Source of the DNA: Bacteroidetes bacterium UBA6063
Lineage (GTDB): Bacteria; Bacteroidota; Bacteroidia; NS11-12g; UBA9320
NCBI GenBank assembly: GCA_002428905.1
Contig: DIYD01000172.1
Coordinates: forward strand, 1-25,427
Direction of reading: 5' to 3'
DNA length: 25,427 bases
The notes beneath the pieces are model-generated. The model was not told the DNA's origin, ran no database searches, and was given only the letters and a program-made list of their open reading frames with translations. Both the position numbers and the translations under genes were made by a program. Below are positions 17,424 to 24,271 of this stretch, piece by piece. The number at the start of each line of letters is the position of its first letter. Position 1 is the first letter of the stretch.

Positions 17424-19634
17424 ATGAAGATCGCACCAAAAAAAGGACTTCAAGGATTAATCGAAAACTGGCAGAGCGATATGGTTGCTGCGATAAGCGT
17501 AGCACTAATTGCCCTACCCCTTTCACTTGGAATTGCCATTGCAGCAGGTGCTCCGCCTATGGCTGGTATTTGGTCGGCCGTAGTCGGTGGTGTAGTTACC
17601 ACCCTGTTTCGAGGTGGTCACATTTCGGTGAATGGCCCTGCTAAAGGTGTGATTGGTGTAATCCTGGCTGGAATTATAACACTGGACGACGGCACCGGAC
17701 AAGCCTTTAACTATATGTTGGCCGCATTCGTAATTGCAGGTGGTATACAGGCCGTGCTTGGTCTTTTGAAACTGGGTCGGTTTGCCGATGTGTTCCATTC
17801 AAGTGTGATTCACGGTATTCTGGCTGCCATTGGAATTATCATATTTGCCAAGCAGATTCATGTGGCATTGGGAACCCATTCGGATGCTCCGGGAATTATT
17901 GACAACCTGTTCGACGCAGTAAAAATGCTGCCCGAAGCCAACCCTTTCGTTGTGATGACATCTCTGGTTGGGTTGTTACTGATGTTGTTCCACTCTAAAA
18001 TCAGTTACAAACTTTTCCATTTACTGCCTACGCCAATTTGGGTGATTGCCTTATCGATCCCCTTTGCATATGCGTTTAACTTCTTTGAAGATCACACCAT
18101 GAGTTTTCTTGGAAGAGACTACCATATTGGCCCTGATTTACTCTTGCAGGTACCTGACTCAATTATGGAATCCATCATCTATCCAAATTTTGGTGCTACG
18201 GGCAAATTGGATTTCTGGTTAATCGTCTTCTCAATCCTGATTATTACGAGTATAGAATCGCTGACCATCGCTAAGGCCATAGATAAAATTGATCCTTATA
18301 AACGAAAAACGGATCTGAATAAAGACTTAACAGGTATCGGTTTGAGCACCATGGTTGCCGGACTGATCGGGGGGCTTCCAATTATCGCGGTTATTATTCG
18401 AAGCACCGTTAACGTACACAATGGGGCTAAGACCAGATGGTCTAATCTCTATCAAGGTGTTTTCCTGCTCCTCTTAATCATTGCCTTGGGGCCAATTATG
18501 CAAAAAGTGCCACTGGCTGCATTCGCCATTTTACTTGTCTTCACCGGATTTAAACTGGCATCGCCGAAAGTGTTTAAGGAGGTCAATAAATTTGGTATTG
18601 AACAGATTTTCTTCTTCGTCTTTACGCTGATTCTAACGCTTTACACAAACCTTCTGGTGGGACTGTTTGGAGGCTTGTTGCTGATATTGGTCATCCACTT
18701 AATGATTTCCAGGATGTCTGCCCAGCGATTTATATACTCCATGCTCAACTCGAGTTCACATGTGGTAAAAAAGCCGGATGATTCGTATTCGATACGGCTT
18801 AAGGGTATTGTCAACTTTGTAGGCATCTTACGCATCAAGAATTTGCTGGATCAGATACCAGAAGGGTCAAAGTTAAAGATCGATCTATCTGAATCGCGTA
18901 TTGTAGGACATACCGTACTGGAGACCCTGCACGATTTCAAATACACGCACGAAGCAGGTGGCGGGCAGGTAGATATATCCGGATTGGAGAATCACCTTTC
19001 TTCTTCAAACCACAAACTTGCCATTCGAACAAACCTGAACCTGGAGGTAAAGCGCACAAGAAGACAGCGTATGCTTAAGGCCATGGCTGCCAGTTATGGA
19101 TGGGAGTTCCAATACCGAAGCATAGAAAATCCCGACTACTTCAAATCGTTCTACTTCTTCAAAACACGTCCGATTGAAAAAGAACTCAATGCCATATCGC
19201 ATCAGGATGGCGATGTAAATCTCGAGTTAATTGATGTGACGTTTGAAGAAAGTGTATTTCACATCAACGAGGAATATGAGACCACTGTTGGACTGCTACG
19301 TCTTCCTTACTCGATTCCAAAATTTACCATTGAGCGTAAGGACTTCCTCGACCGGGTTTTACCTTTAATGGAGCACAAAGACATCGACTTTTCCTACTAC
19401 ACAGACTTCTCTAAGAAATACACGGTTAAAGTAGAGGACACGGAAGAAATGGATCGATTCATGACACAGGAAATGAGAGACTTGATTGAAGAATGTGGCA
19501 TTCACCATCTGGAAAGCAACGGGGAAGCAATTCTGATGTTCAGCAACAACCTACAACTGGCACAGTTGAGGGAATATTCGCTCATGATCGATTTTGCAGA
19601 AGCGTTCAAGAAGATTACAAAGACGGGTGGCTGA
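17424..19634 (+). CDS. SulP-family inorganic anion transporter with long C-terminal tail
   Basis: 736 residues. The membrane part (about 18-440) has the SulP hallmarks: ALIALPLSLGIAIAAGAPP in the first helices, the conserved loop VNGPAKGVIGV, and SIESLTIAKAIDKID. The family moves sulfate, bicarbonate or similar anions across the inner membrane; which one cannot be told here, though BicA-like bicarbonate uptake is plausible. A STAS-like domain follows (about 453-545; SKLKIDLSESRIVGHTVLETL, then GGQVDISGLE). Residues about 560-736 are an extra soluble region, longer than in standard SulP proteins of 500-600 residues, with no recognised domain. Unlike many bicarbonate-type SulP genes, no carbonic anhydrase gene is beside it in this window. 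It converges with the small membrane protein gene. Confidence 0.93.
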   Translation: MKIAPKKGLQGLIENWQSDMVAAISVALIALPLSLGIAIAAGAPPMAGIWSAVVGGVVTTLFRGGHISVNGPAKGVIGVILAGIITLDDGTGQAFNYMLAAFVIAGGIQAVLGLLKLGRFADVFHSSVIHGILAAIGIIIFAKQIHVALGTHSDAPGIIDNLFDAVKMLPEANPFVVMTSLVGLLLMLFHSKISYKLFHLLPTPIWVIALSIPFAYAFNFFEDHTMSFLGRDYHIGPDLLLQVPDSIMESIIYPNFGATGKLDFWLIVFSILIITSIESLTIAKAIDKIDPYKRKTDLNKDLTGIGLSTMVAGLIGGLPIIAVIIRSTVNVHNGAKTRWSNLYQGVFLLLLIIALGPIMQKVPLAAFAILLVFTGFKLASPKVFKEVNKFGIEQIFFFVFTLILTLYTNLLVGLFGGLLLILVIHLMISRMSAQRFIYSMLNSSSHVVKKPDDSYSIRLKGIVNFVGILRIKNLLDQIPEGSKLKIDLSESRIVGHTVLETLHDFKYTHEAGGGQVDISGLENHLSSSNHKLAIRTNLNLEVKRTRRQRMLKAMAASYGWEFQYRSIENPDYFKSFYFFKTRPIEKELNAISHQDGDVNLELIDVTFEESVFHINEEYETTVGLLRLPYSIPKFTIERKDFLDRVLPLMEHKDIDFSYYTDFSKKYTVKVEDTEEMDRFMTQEMRDLIEECGIHHLESNGEAILMFSNNLQLAQLREYSLMIDFAEAFKKITKTGG

Positions 19635-19767
19635 TCTATCACGTTATCGTATCGATTCTACCGCGTAAACGATTAATTCGGGCTGTACGGTAGAAAACCA
19701 AGTTTTTCGGATTTAGGTAAGTATGATCGGGATGGGCTCTAAATGGCCTGTTCCAATTTTTAACGTT

Positions 19768-20250
19768 TCAAAGACGCTGATAAACCAGTACAGTGTGCCA
19801 GGTATGAAAGAAAATAAAAAACGCGGCAGCGGCTATATACACACTTGAAATGTGTTTGATCTGAACAAATGAGCGTTGTCCGATTAAACCAATTCCAATC
19901 AACCAGAGGAAAGGAGAATACGCGGGTGCGGCAAAACCATAGACACTTTGGCTCCAACCACTCATCGGATAAACCATTAAAACCACCCATGTAAGAACGT
20001 AAACGATCACACCAATTAAATACAAACGAAGCCCGGCGTGTTGAGATGAAGTTTTCACCTCAAGCATCATGTTCCACGGAAGTATCATAACAACCAACCG
20101 GAAAATGTTCTCGGGTATGCGGATATAACCTGGAATGTTGTTCCAAAACACTTCTGGTGTAAAACCATGGGGTAGAAAACGGGCGAATACCACATTCCAG
20201 AGGAGCACAGGTAAGATTAGGATAAAACAGTTCTTCAAATAGGTTTTCAT
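19768..20250 (-). CDS. Four-helix integral membrane protein, unknown
   Basis: 160 residues with about four hydrophobic helices: near 7-22 (CFILILPVLLWNVVFA), 48-62, 75-95 (LIGVIVYVLTWVVLMVYP) and 110-155 in two parts. Polar and aromatic residues cluster in the loops (GYIRIPENIF, MSGWSQSVYGFAAPAYS). There is no signal peptide separate from the first helix and no known motif. It stands alone, convergent with SulP and divergent from the ATP-grasp gene (184 bp between starts). I cannot assign a function; a conserved hypothetical inner-membrane protein is the best description. Confidence 0.72.
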   Translation of the reverse strand: MKTYLKNCFILILPVLLWNVVFARFLPHGFTPEVFWNNIPGYIRIPENIFRLVVMILPWNMMLEVKTSSQHAGLRLYLIGVIVYVLTWVVLMVYPMSGWSQSVYGFAAPAYSPFLWLIGIGLIGQRSFVQIKHISSVYIAAAAFFIFFHTWHTVLVYQRL

Positions 20251-20434
20251 GCTTCAGAAACACACATGGATTGCCATGTAAGACGGTTGTTCGTCGCTAA
20301 AATATATCCGAAACAACTCTGGAGCTCAAACACCTTGCAAAAATCAGCTAAGTGCATGACTACTGTCAGCTTGAAATTAATATAAACGTAACTATCCGGT
20401 TCTAATTTAGTACCACTAATAATGGTAATAACTG

Positions 20435-21502
20435 ATGAAAAAACATGTTGTAATTTTTGAAGCTCGAGGAGGATCAGACAAAGGCAAATATGGCTTTAGA
20501 AGAGACTCCAAACCGATTATTGACTCATTAAAGTCCAGAGGATGGTCGGCTGAAATCATCTTCTATCGCGATCAGGATCGCGGTGAAATTTATCGTCACA
20601 CCATCGATAAAGCCGATGCGTATATCAGTCGCGTTAACCCTGGTAACCTTATTGACGAAACGGGTTACTTCCAAATGTTAAGAGAATTGGTGAACAATGG
20701 CGTTGAAGGCCTACCTCATCCAGATGCGATGGTGGCCTATGGCGCTAAAAACTCGGTTGAGCGGTTGAAAGGGTCTCAACTGGTTCCTAAAGACGTTTAC
20801 ACGTATTATGACTTCGACACGTTGAAGGAAGAATTTCCGAAGAGTTTGACCAAAGGAGTCCGCGTGTTAAAGCAAAACCGCGGGTCTACGGGAGAAGGTA
20901 TCTGGCGCGTAGAAGTTATGGACCACATCAATGGAGCAACTTCGGTACCACTCGACACCAAATTGAAGCTTACCGAAGCAAAGGATAATCATACCGAGGA
21001 AAAAACGCTACAAGAGTTTCTTGAATTCTGTATACCCTACCTTGAAGGTTCCAACGGTATGTTGTTGGATATGCCGTTTTTAGCTCGTATTAAGGAAGGC
21101 GAGATCCGAGTTCTTATGCTCCGGGACAATGTGGTTAATGTGGTGCATAAGAAACCTGTAGACGCCGAAGATGCCTTTTCGGCAACCTTGTTTTCCGGCG
21201 CCACATATCGATACGATAGTCCGGAAGAGTGGCCCGAACTTGTAAAAACGATCAAGGCTTCCTTAAAAATCATTCAAGCCCGATTGGGCAACTATGATTT
21301 ACCGTTGATCTGGACAGCAGACTTCATACTGGATACCGATACGGAAACCGGTGAGGACAAATATGTACTTGGCGAGATTAACGCTTCGTGTGTTGGATTT
21401 ACAACACATCTGGAATTGAGCGAAAACATAGCCGACGAAGTGCTGGCTTTGCTTGATGCCGAAGCTGTGGTTAATGACCGCTGGAGCGCATTCCAGAAGT
21501 AA
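20435..21502 (+). CDS. Cj0069-family ATP-grasp protein
   Basis: 355 residues, cytoplasmic, no signal peptide. The start (HVVIFEARGGSDKGKYGFRRD) and overall layout match the Cj0069 family, named after a Campylobacter protein. ATP-grasp features are visible: the Gly-rich nucleotide loop VLKQNRGSTGEGIW (about 149-162), the central strands GEIRVLMLRDNVVNVVHKKP (about 223-242), and the acidic metal site DFILDTD followed by GEINASCVGF near the C-terminus. ATP-grasp enzymes join a carboxylate to an amine or thiol using ATP through an acyl-phosphate; the substrates of this family are not known to me. It seems monocistronic and is not beside amino-acid, peptide or cofactor genes that would hint at a pathway. 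Confidence 0.85.
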   Translation: MKKHVVIFEARGGSDKGKYGFRRDSKPIIDSLKSRGWSAEIIFYRDQDRGEIYRHTIDKADAYISRVNPGNLIDETGYFQMLRELVNNGVEGLPHPDAMVAYGAKNSVERLKGSQLVPKDVYTYYDFDTLKEEFPKSLTKGVRVLKQNRGSTGEGIWRVEVMDHINGATSVPLDTKLKLTEAKDNHTEEKTLQEFLEFCIPYLEGSNGMLLDMPFLARIKEGEIRVLMLRDNVVNVVHKKPVDAEDAFSATLFSGATYRYDSPEEWPELVKTIKASLKIIQARLGNYDLPLIWTADFILDTDTETGEDKYVLGEINASCVGFTTHLELSENIADEVLALLDAEAVVNDRWSAFQK

Positions 21503-21527
21503 TAACATTGGATTTGATTTCTTACAT

Positions 21528-21562
21528 ACCGTGCCGGTGATTGATGCAGTTGCCGGTGCGGT
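21528..21562 (+). terminator. Probable terminator of the ATP-grasp gene
   Basis: ACCGTGCCGG (21528-21537) pairs with CCGGTGCGGT (21553-21562) over 10 positions, including two G-U wobbles that form only in plus-strand RNA, across a 15-nt loop. A moderate T/A-rich tail (TATATTATTGGTTTT) follows. It lies 26 nt after the stop. Confidence 0.4.
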
Positions 21563-21566
21563 TATA

Positions 21567-22478
21567 TTATTGGTTTTCCTTGACCAACTGCAAGTAACGA
21601 TCGGGGTAGTCGGTGATTAAACCATCTATGCCGACTGAAATAAGGCGTTCCATATCCGCCGGATCATTTACGGTCCATGGCACGAGTAGCATACCCTTTT
21701 CCCTGGTCATTTTCGCAATTTCAGGAGTTACCAGCGCATAATGCGGGCTGAGGAATTCTGGCTTAAACCCAAGTTCTTGCAAGGCCTGTTTAACGTCGTC
21801 GTTAGACGAAACCAGAAGAGCTATCTTCAAGGTGCTATCCGATTCATGAACGTGTTGCAACGTTTCGATATCAAAGGATTGGATAACAGTGCGTTGCTGT
21901 ATGTCACTTGCATATACTTCATTAAGCACCAATTGCACATAGCGCTCCATATCTGGGTGAAAGACATTATCGTTCTCAGGAACTCGCTTAATTTCAATAT
22001 TATAGCAAGGCATTGGGAGGCCTTTAGCGCTGACCCACCGCTCAACCGAATCAATCATGGTGTGAAGCAATGGTTTTGTAACACGAATTTTCTTTTGATG
22101 TGGAAAGCCATGATGCGTTTTTAAACCAACGTCGTACTGTTCTACTTCATCCATCGTCATTTCATAGATGTTGTGCTGCCTCTCGTTGTCTTGCGTTACT
22201 GGATTGTTCGAGGGCCCTGTTGAGATATCGTGAGCAAAGAAGGGTTCATGAGAAATCAAAACGTTTGAATCTCCAGTGATCACCACATCAAGTTCGAGCG
22301 TGTTCACACCAAGATTCACCGCGTTCAAGAACGCAGGAATAGTGTTTTCTGGATACAAGCCTCTACAACCCCGATGGCCCTGCAGATCAAAGGATGTATT
22401 GCTCTTATATGTTTCTAAACAAGCCGTCATAACGAGTACAATGAATAGCCCACCTGTAAAACTCCGTACGTATTTCAT
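21567..22478 (-). CDS. Glycerophosphodiester phosphodiesterase, lipoprotein form
   Basis: 303 residues from the ATG at 22478. GDPD enzymes hydrolyse glycerophosphodiesters to glycerol-3-phosphate and an alcohol. The catalytic set is complete: H35-R36 (QGHRG), E62 and D64 (TLELDVV), and H77 (ISHEP); YPENTIPAF and the late TVNDPADM, then DGLITDYP are also typical. The lipobox VMTAC with Cys20 predicts lipid anchoring, so it acts outside the cytoplasm. A longer frame reaches 22553, but that start would lie inside the promoter at 22539-22570 and would put 25 non-signal residues before the lipoprotein signal, so 22478 is preferred. No glycerol or phosphate uptake gene is adjacent. Confidence 0.92.
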   Translation of the reverse strand: MKYVRSFTGGLFIVLVMTACLETYKSNTSFDLQGHRGCRGLYPENTIPAFLNAVNLGVNTLELDVVITGDSNVLISHEPFFAHDISTGPSNNPVTQDNERQHNIYEMTMDEVEQYDVGLKTHHGFPHQKKIRVTKPLLHTMIDSVERWVSAKGLPMPCYNIEIKRVPENDNVFHPDMERYVQLVLNEVYASDIQQRTVIQSFDIETLQHVHESDSTLKIALLVSSNDDVKQALQELGFKPEFLSPHYALVTPEIAKMTREKGMLLVPWTVNDPADMERLISVGIDGLITDYPDRYLQLVKENQ

Positions 22479-22538
22479 ATAATACAGCAAGGTAATATTA
22501 GATTGATCGTTCCAGCTCAGAATAACATTACCGCTAGG

Positions 22539-22570
22539 TAAAGATACTTTCAATGCGCATTTTCATCAAA
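22539..22570 (-). promoter_or_regulatory. Promoter of the GDPD gene
   Basis: On the minus strand TTTG (22570-22567) is followed after 20 bp by TATCTTTA (22546-22539), a good Bacteroidota -33/-7 pair with one mismatch in the -7 box. It lies just after the terminator of the upstream gene and about 60 nt before the GDPD ATG, which supports the 22478 start. Confidence 0.5.
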
Positions 22571-22580
22571 CCCGGCATAA

Positions 22581-22608
22581 GAAAAGGCCTGACAGAGCAG
22601 GCCTTTTC
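22581..22608 (-). terminator. Strong hairpin terminator of the cysteine-rich gene
   Basis: GAAAAGGCCTG (22581-22591) pairs perfectly with CAGGCCTTTTC (22598-22608): an 11-bp stem with a 6-nt loop and a T-run at the 3' side of the stem on either strand. It lies 43 nt after the stop of the 162-aa gene. Confidence 0.85.
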
Positions 22609-22651
22609 ACGTTGTTCTCCGTTAAATGGAGACCAATCTGTTTTAATGGAA

Positions 22652-23140
22652 TTACATCTGATTGAGCGTAATTCTTCCCACACCAATTCCATTAGGACCG
22701 CAATCTGGGAGTGGGTCAACCGTGTTCGGAACCGCATTCACTGTGAAGGTTATTGGGCACCCACATGGAATGTTCAACAACTGGCTAAACCCAGGATCCC
22801 CTCCTGGTACGGTCATTCTTCCAGTCCAACCGATTTTTTCATTCCCGGTAACTGTCCAACCTAAGGATTGCAGATGTGTCTGAAATTCAAAGTTTTGACT
22901 TGGATAACACCCAAAGTGAATGGTCACCTCCATGTGGTAATACGGACATAGATTGCTTGCATCAATATCCAATCCAAATAGTGCGGTGCCCGGAATTTCA
23001 CAGTCTACGTAAACGGTAAAGTGGTTGCTTAATGTGGTTACACCGTCTTCTGCTACGAGTGGCAGAAGCTGAGCTGATGCCTTTTGATGTGCAAAAAGCG
23101 TAGTGGTTAAAATTGCGAGTAAAAGAACTTTTAGTTTCAT
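22652..23140 (-). CDS. Secreted six-cysteine protein, unknown
   Basis: 162 residues with a signal peptide (1-23, ending KASA-Q). The mature part of about 138 residues has six cysteines (VDCEIPG, NLCPYY, FGCYPS, PCGCPI, PDCGPNG), enough for three disulfide bonds, plus Gly/Pro turns and beta-strand patterns (FTVYVDCEI, MEVTIHFGC, ITFTVNAV). I recognise no family and see no lipobox or T9SS sorting domain. It has its own promoter (23202-23230) and a strong terminator (22581-22608), so it is a monocistronic unit. Periplasmic or secreted location is expected; the role is unknown. Confidence 0.75.
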   Translation of the reverse strand: MKLKVLLLAILTTTLFAHQKASAQLLPLVAEDGVTTLSNHFTVYVDCEIPGTALFGLDIDASNLCPYYHMEVTIHFGCYPSQNFEFQTHLQSLGWTVTGNEKIGWTGRMTVPGGDPGFSQLLNIPCGCPITFTVNAVPNTVDPLPDCGPNGIGVGRITLNQM

Positions 23141-23201
23141 AACATAATTGTTTGTTTATCACCTACTCTGTTCAGGCTTTTCGGTTTCCGCCTTTTTTTA
23201 C

Positions 23202-23230
23202 CAAATGTATGGCAGACATAGCGGTACAAA
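23202..23230 (-). promoter_or_regulatory. Promoter of the cysteine-rich gene
   Basis: On the minus strand TTTG (23230-23227), a 17-bp spacer and TACATTTG (23209-23202) give a full Bacteroidota/Flavobacterium-type promoter. The predicted start of transcription is near 23197, giving a leader of about 55 nt before the ATG at 23140. Confidence 0.6.
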
Positions 23231-23264
23231 CAGAGCCATAAAGTGAATGGCTGTTGTGACATAG

Positions 23265-23320
23265 TGGTTGGCCTTTACCAACCAGTAACTGGTTGAACAT
23301 GATTACAGCTGGATTCCAGC
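23265..23320. repeat. Cluster of three inverted repeats
   Basis: TGGTTGG/CCAACCA (23265-23271 with 23278-23284, 6-nt loop) overlaps the perfect 17-bp palindrome CAACCAGT-A-ACTGGTTG (23279-23295), so the two hairpins exclude each other. GCTGGA-T-TCCAGC (23308-23320) is a third. They lie between the stop of the 277-aa lipoprotein and the promoter of the next gene. No T-run follows, so a simple terminator is not obvious. Confidence 0.5.
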
Positions 23321-23326
23321 AATCAA

Positions 23327-24160
23327 CTATTCAGGCAATACTGCTGGTTGGATTAATTCCATATACCCAAAATCTTCTTTCGAGGTCTTCAGAATTTTTC
23401 CGAATCGGTTGATTGTGCACTGTGTGGTAATCCTGATCTGGGTAGTTGCTGAAACGTCAATTTCACCTGAATCGTCCAACTTAAGATCGAAATGATCCTG
23501 GATTAATTTAAAATCGTAGGGTGATATAAACTCGCATTGCAAAATGCGTAAATAACCTTCTTCTTCTGTTTTGCCTGCAATGCCTATGCTTTGAACCTGC
23601 CTATTTGAAGCGTCAATATTGGTCAGAATCAAACCACCCTCATCCACTGCTATGATAAAGGTTCGTATGTTTTCACGACACTCTTTTATGCCGGCAACCG
23701 AATAGTAATTGTTAATCACCGGATATTGGTCATTCGCAGCCAATGCGTAGTCATAGTGCTTCTTGTTGCGCCATATTTCTTTAGATGTCTCAGCTCGAAC
23801 CAATGCGTTTCTGGCATAGCCTTTCATATCTAAAAATGGTGTTGTCCAGCCAATACTCCAGCTGTGATTTTCTCCGTTTATTGCCATCCAATTTTCCCAG
23901 TTAAGCGCTGACGCCTCTAGTGGAATAAACTCACCTGTTTTCCAATTCTGAATAAATGAGTCTGGCGCGATGTCCTCGCTATCCCATGCACCGGTAAAAG
24001 GTGAATCTACCATTTTGGAGACTATGATTAATTCAGGGTTCTGTTTGTTAACGCAGCACAATGTACTTCCAGGAAAGTATTTTGTCTTGGAGGAACAGGA
24101 AATCAAGCTCAACACCAGGCAATTCGCCCATAACCAGACTGATTTAGATATTCGTTCCAT
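23327..24160 (-). CDS. Lipoprotein in the MFS transporter operon
   Basis: 277 residues from the ATG at 24160, with a lipoprotein signal (SVWLWANCLVLSLISC, Cys22). A longer frame reaches 24211, but it would overlap the 34-aa gene and put non-signal residues in front; the ATG at 24160 lies 2 nt after that gene's stop, as expected in an operon. The mature protein mixes Trp-rich strands (FIQNWKTGEFIPL, LNWENWMAI, HSWSIGWTTPF) and a C-terminal region with TTQIRITTQCTINRFGKIL. I recognise no domain. Co-transcription with an OxlT-type transporter suggests a linked job such as substrate sensing or capture outside the inner membrane, but nothing in the sequence proves it. Confidence 0.77.
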   Translation of the reverse strand: MERISKSVWLWANCLVLSLISCSSKTKYFPGSTLCCVNKQNPELIIVSKMVDSPFTGAWDSEDIAPDSFIQNWKTGEFIPLEASALNWENWMAINGENHSWSIGWTTPFLDMKGYARNALVRAETSKEIWRNKKHYDYALAANDQYPVINNYYSVAGIKECRENIRTFIIAVDEGGLILTNIDASNRQVQSIGIAGKTEEEGYLRILQCEFISPYDFKLIQDHFDLKLDDSGEIDVSATTQIRITTQCTINRFGKILKTSKEDFGYMELIQPAVLPE

Positions 24161-24162
24161 CC

Positions 24163-24267
24163 TTATCTGAATAATACCAACGACTTCGTAATCGTCTGAA
24201 AAATACCCCATAATAGCGGGGTGGCTACAAAGGCCCAGGACAGTATTAGCTTTACGTTCTTCTTCAT
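24163..24267 (-). CDS. 34-aa MFS transporter small subunit
   Basis: A 34-residue membrane peptide, ATG at 24267 and TAA at 24163-24165, below usual gene-calling limits. It starts MKKNVKLILSWAFVATPLLW, then GIFQTI, and ends LVLFR: one hydrophobic helix with a basic N-terminus and the pattern LxLxWxFVxxPLxWGxxxT that I recognise from the peptides annotated as MFS transporter small subunit beside OxlT-type carriers. It starts 4 nt after the transporter stop and ends 2 nt before the lipoprotein ATG, so all three form one operon. It presumably binds the carrier in the inner membrane; its exact role is not known to me. The family name is from memory, not a search. Confidence 0.82.
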   Translation of the reverse strand: MKKNVKLILSWAFVATPLLWGIFQTITKSLVLFR

Positions 24268-24271
24268 GCGT

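Noticed and set aside
19656..19695. Inverted repeat TTCTACCG/CGGTAGAA with a 24-nt loop after the SulP gene
   Set aside because: The loop is long and no T-run follows directly, so I do not call a terminator.
22479..22553. Longer start for the GDPD gene
   Set aside because: It would overlap the promoter at 22539-22570 and place 25 residues before the lipoprotein signal; the ATG at 22478 fits better.
23172..23300. 42-codon minus-strand frame with ATG at 23300
   Set aside because: It runs through the palindromes and the promoter of the next gene and looks unlike a real protein; chance is more likely.
24161..24211. Longer start for the 277-aa lipoprotein
   Set aside because: It overlaps the 34-aa gene and adds 17 non-signal residues in front of a clear lipoprotein signal.
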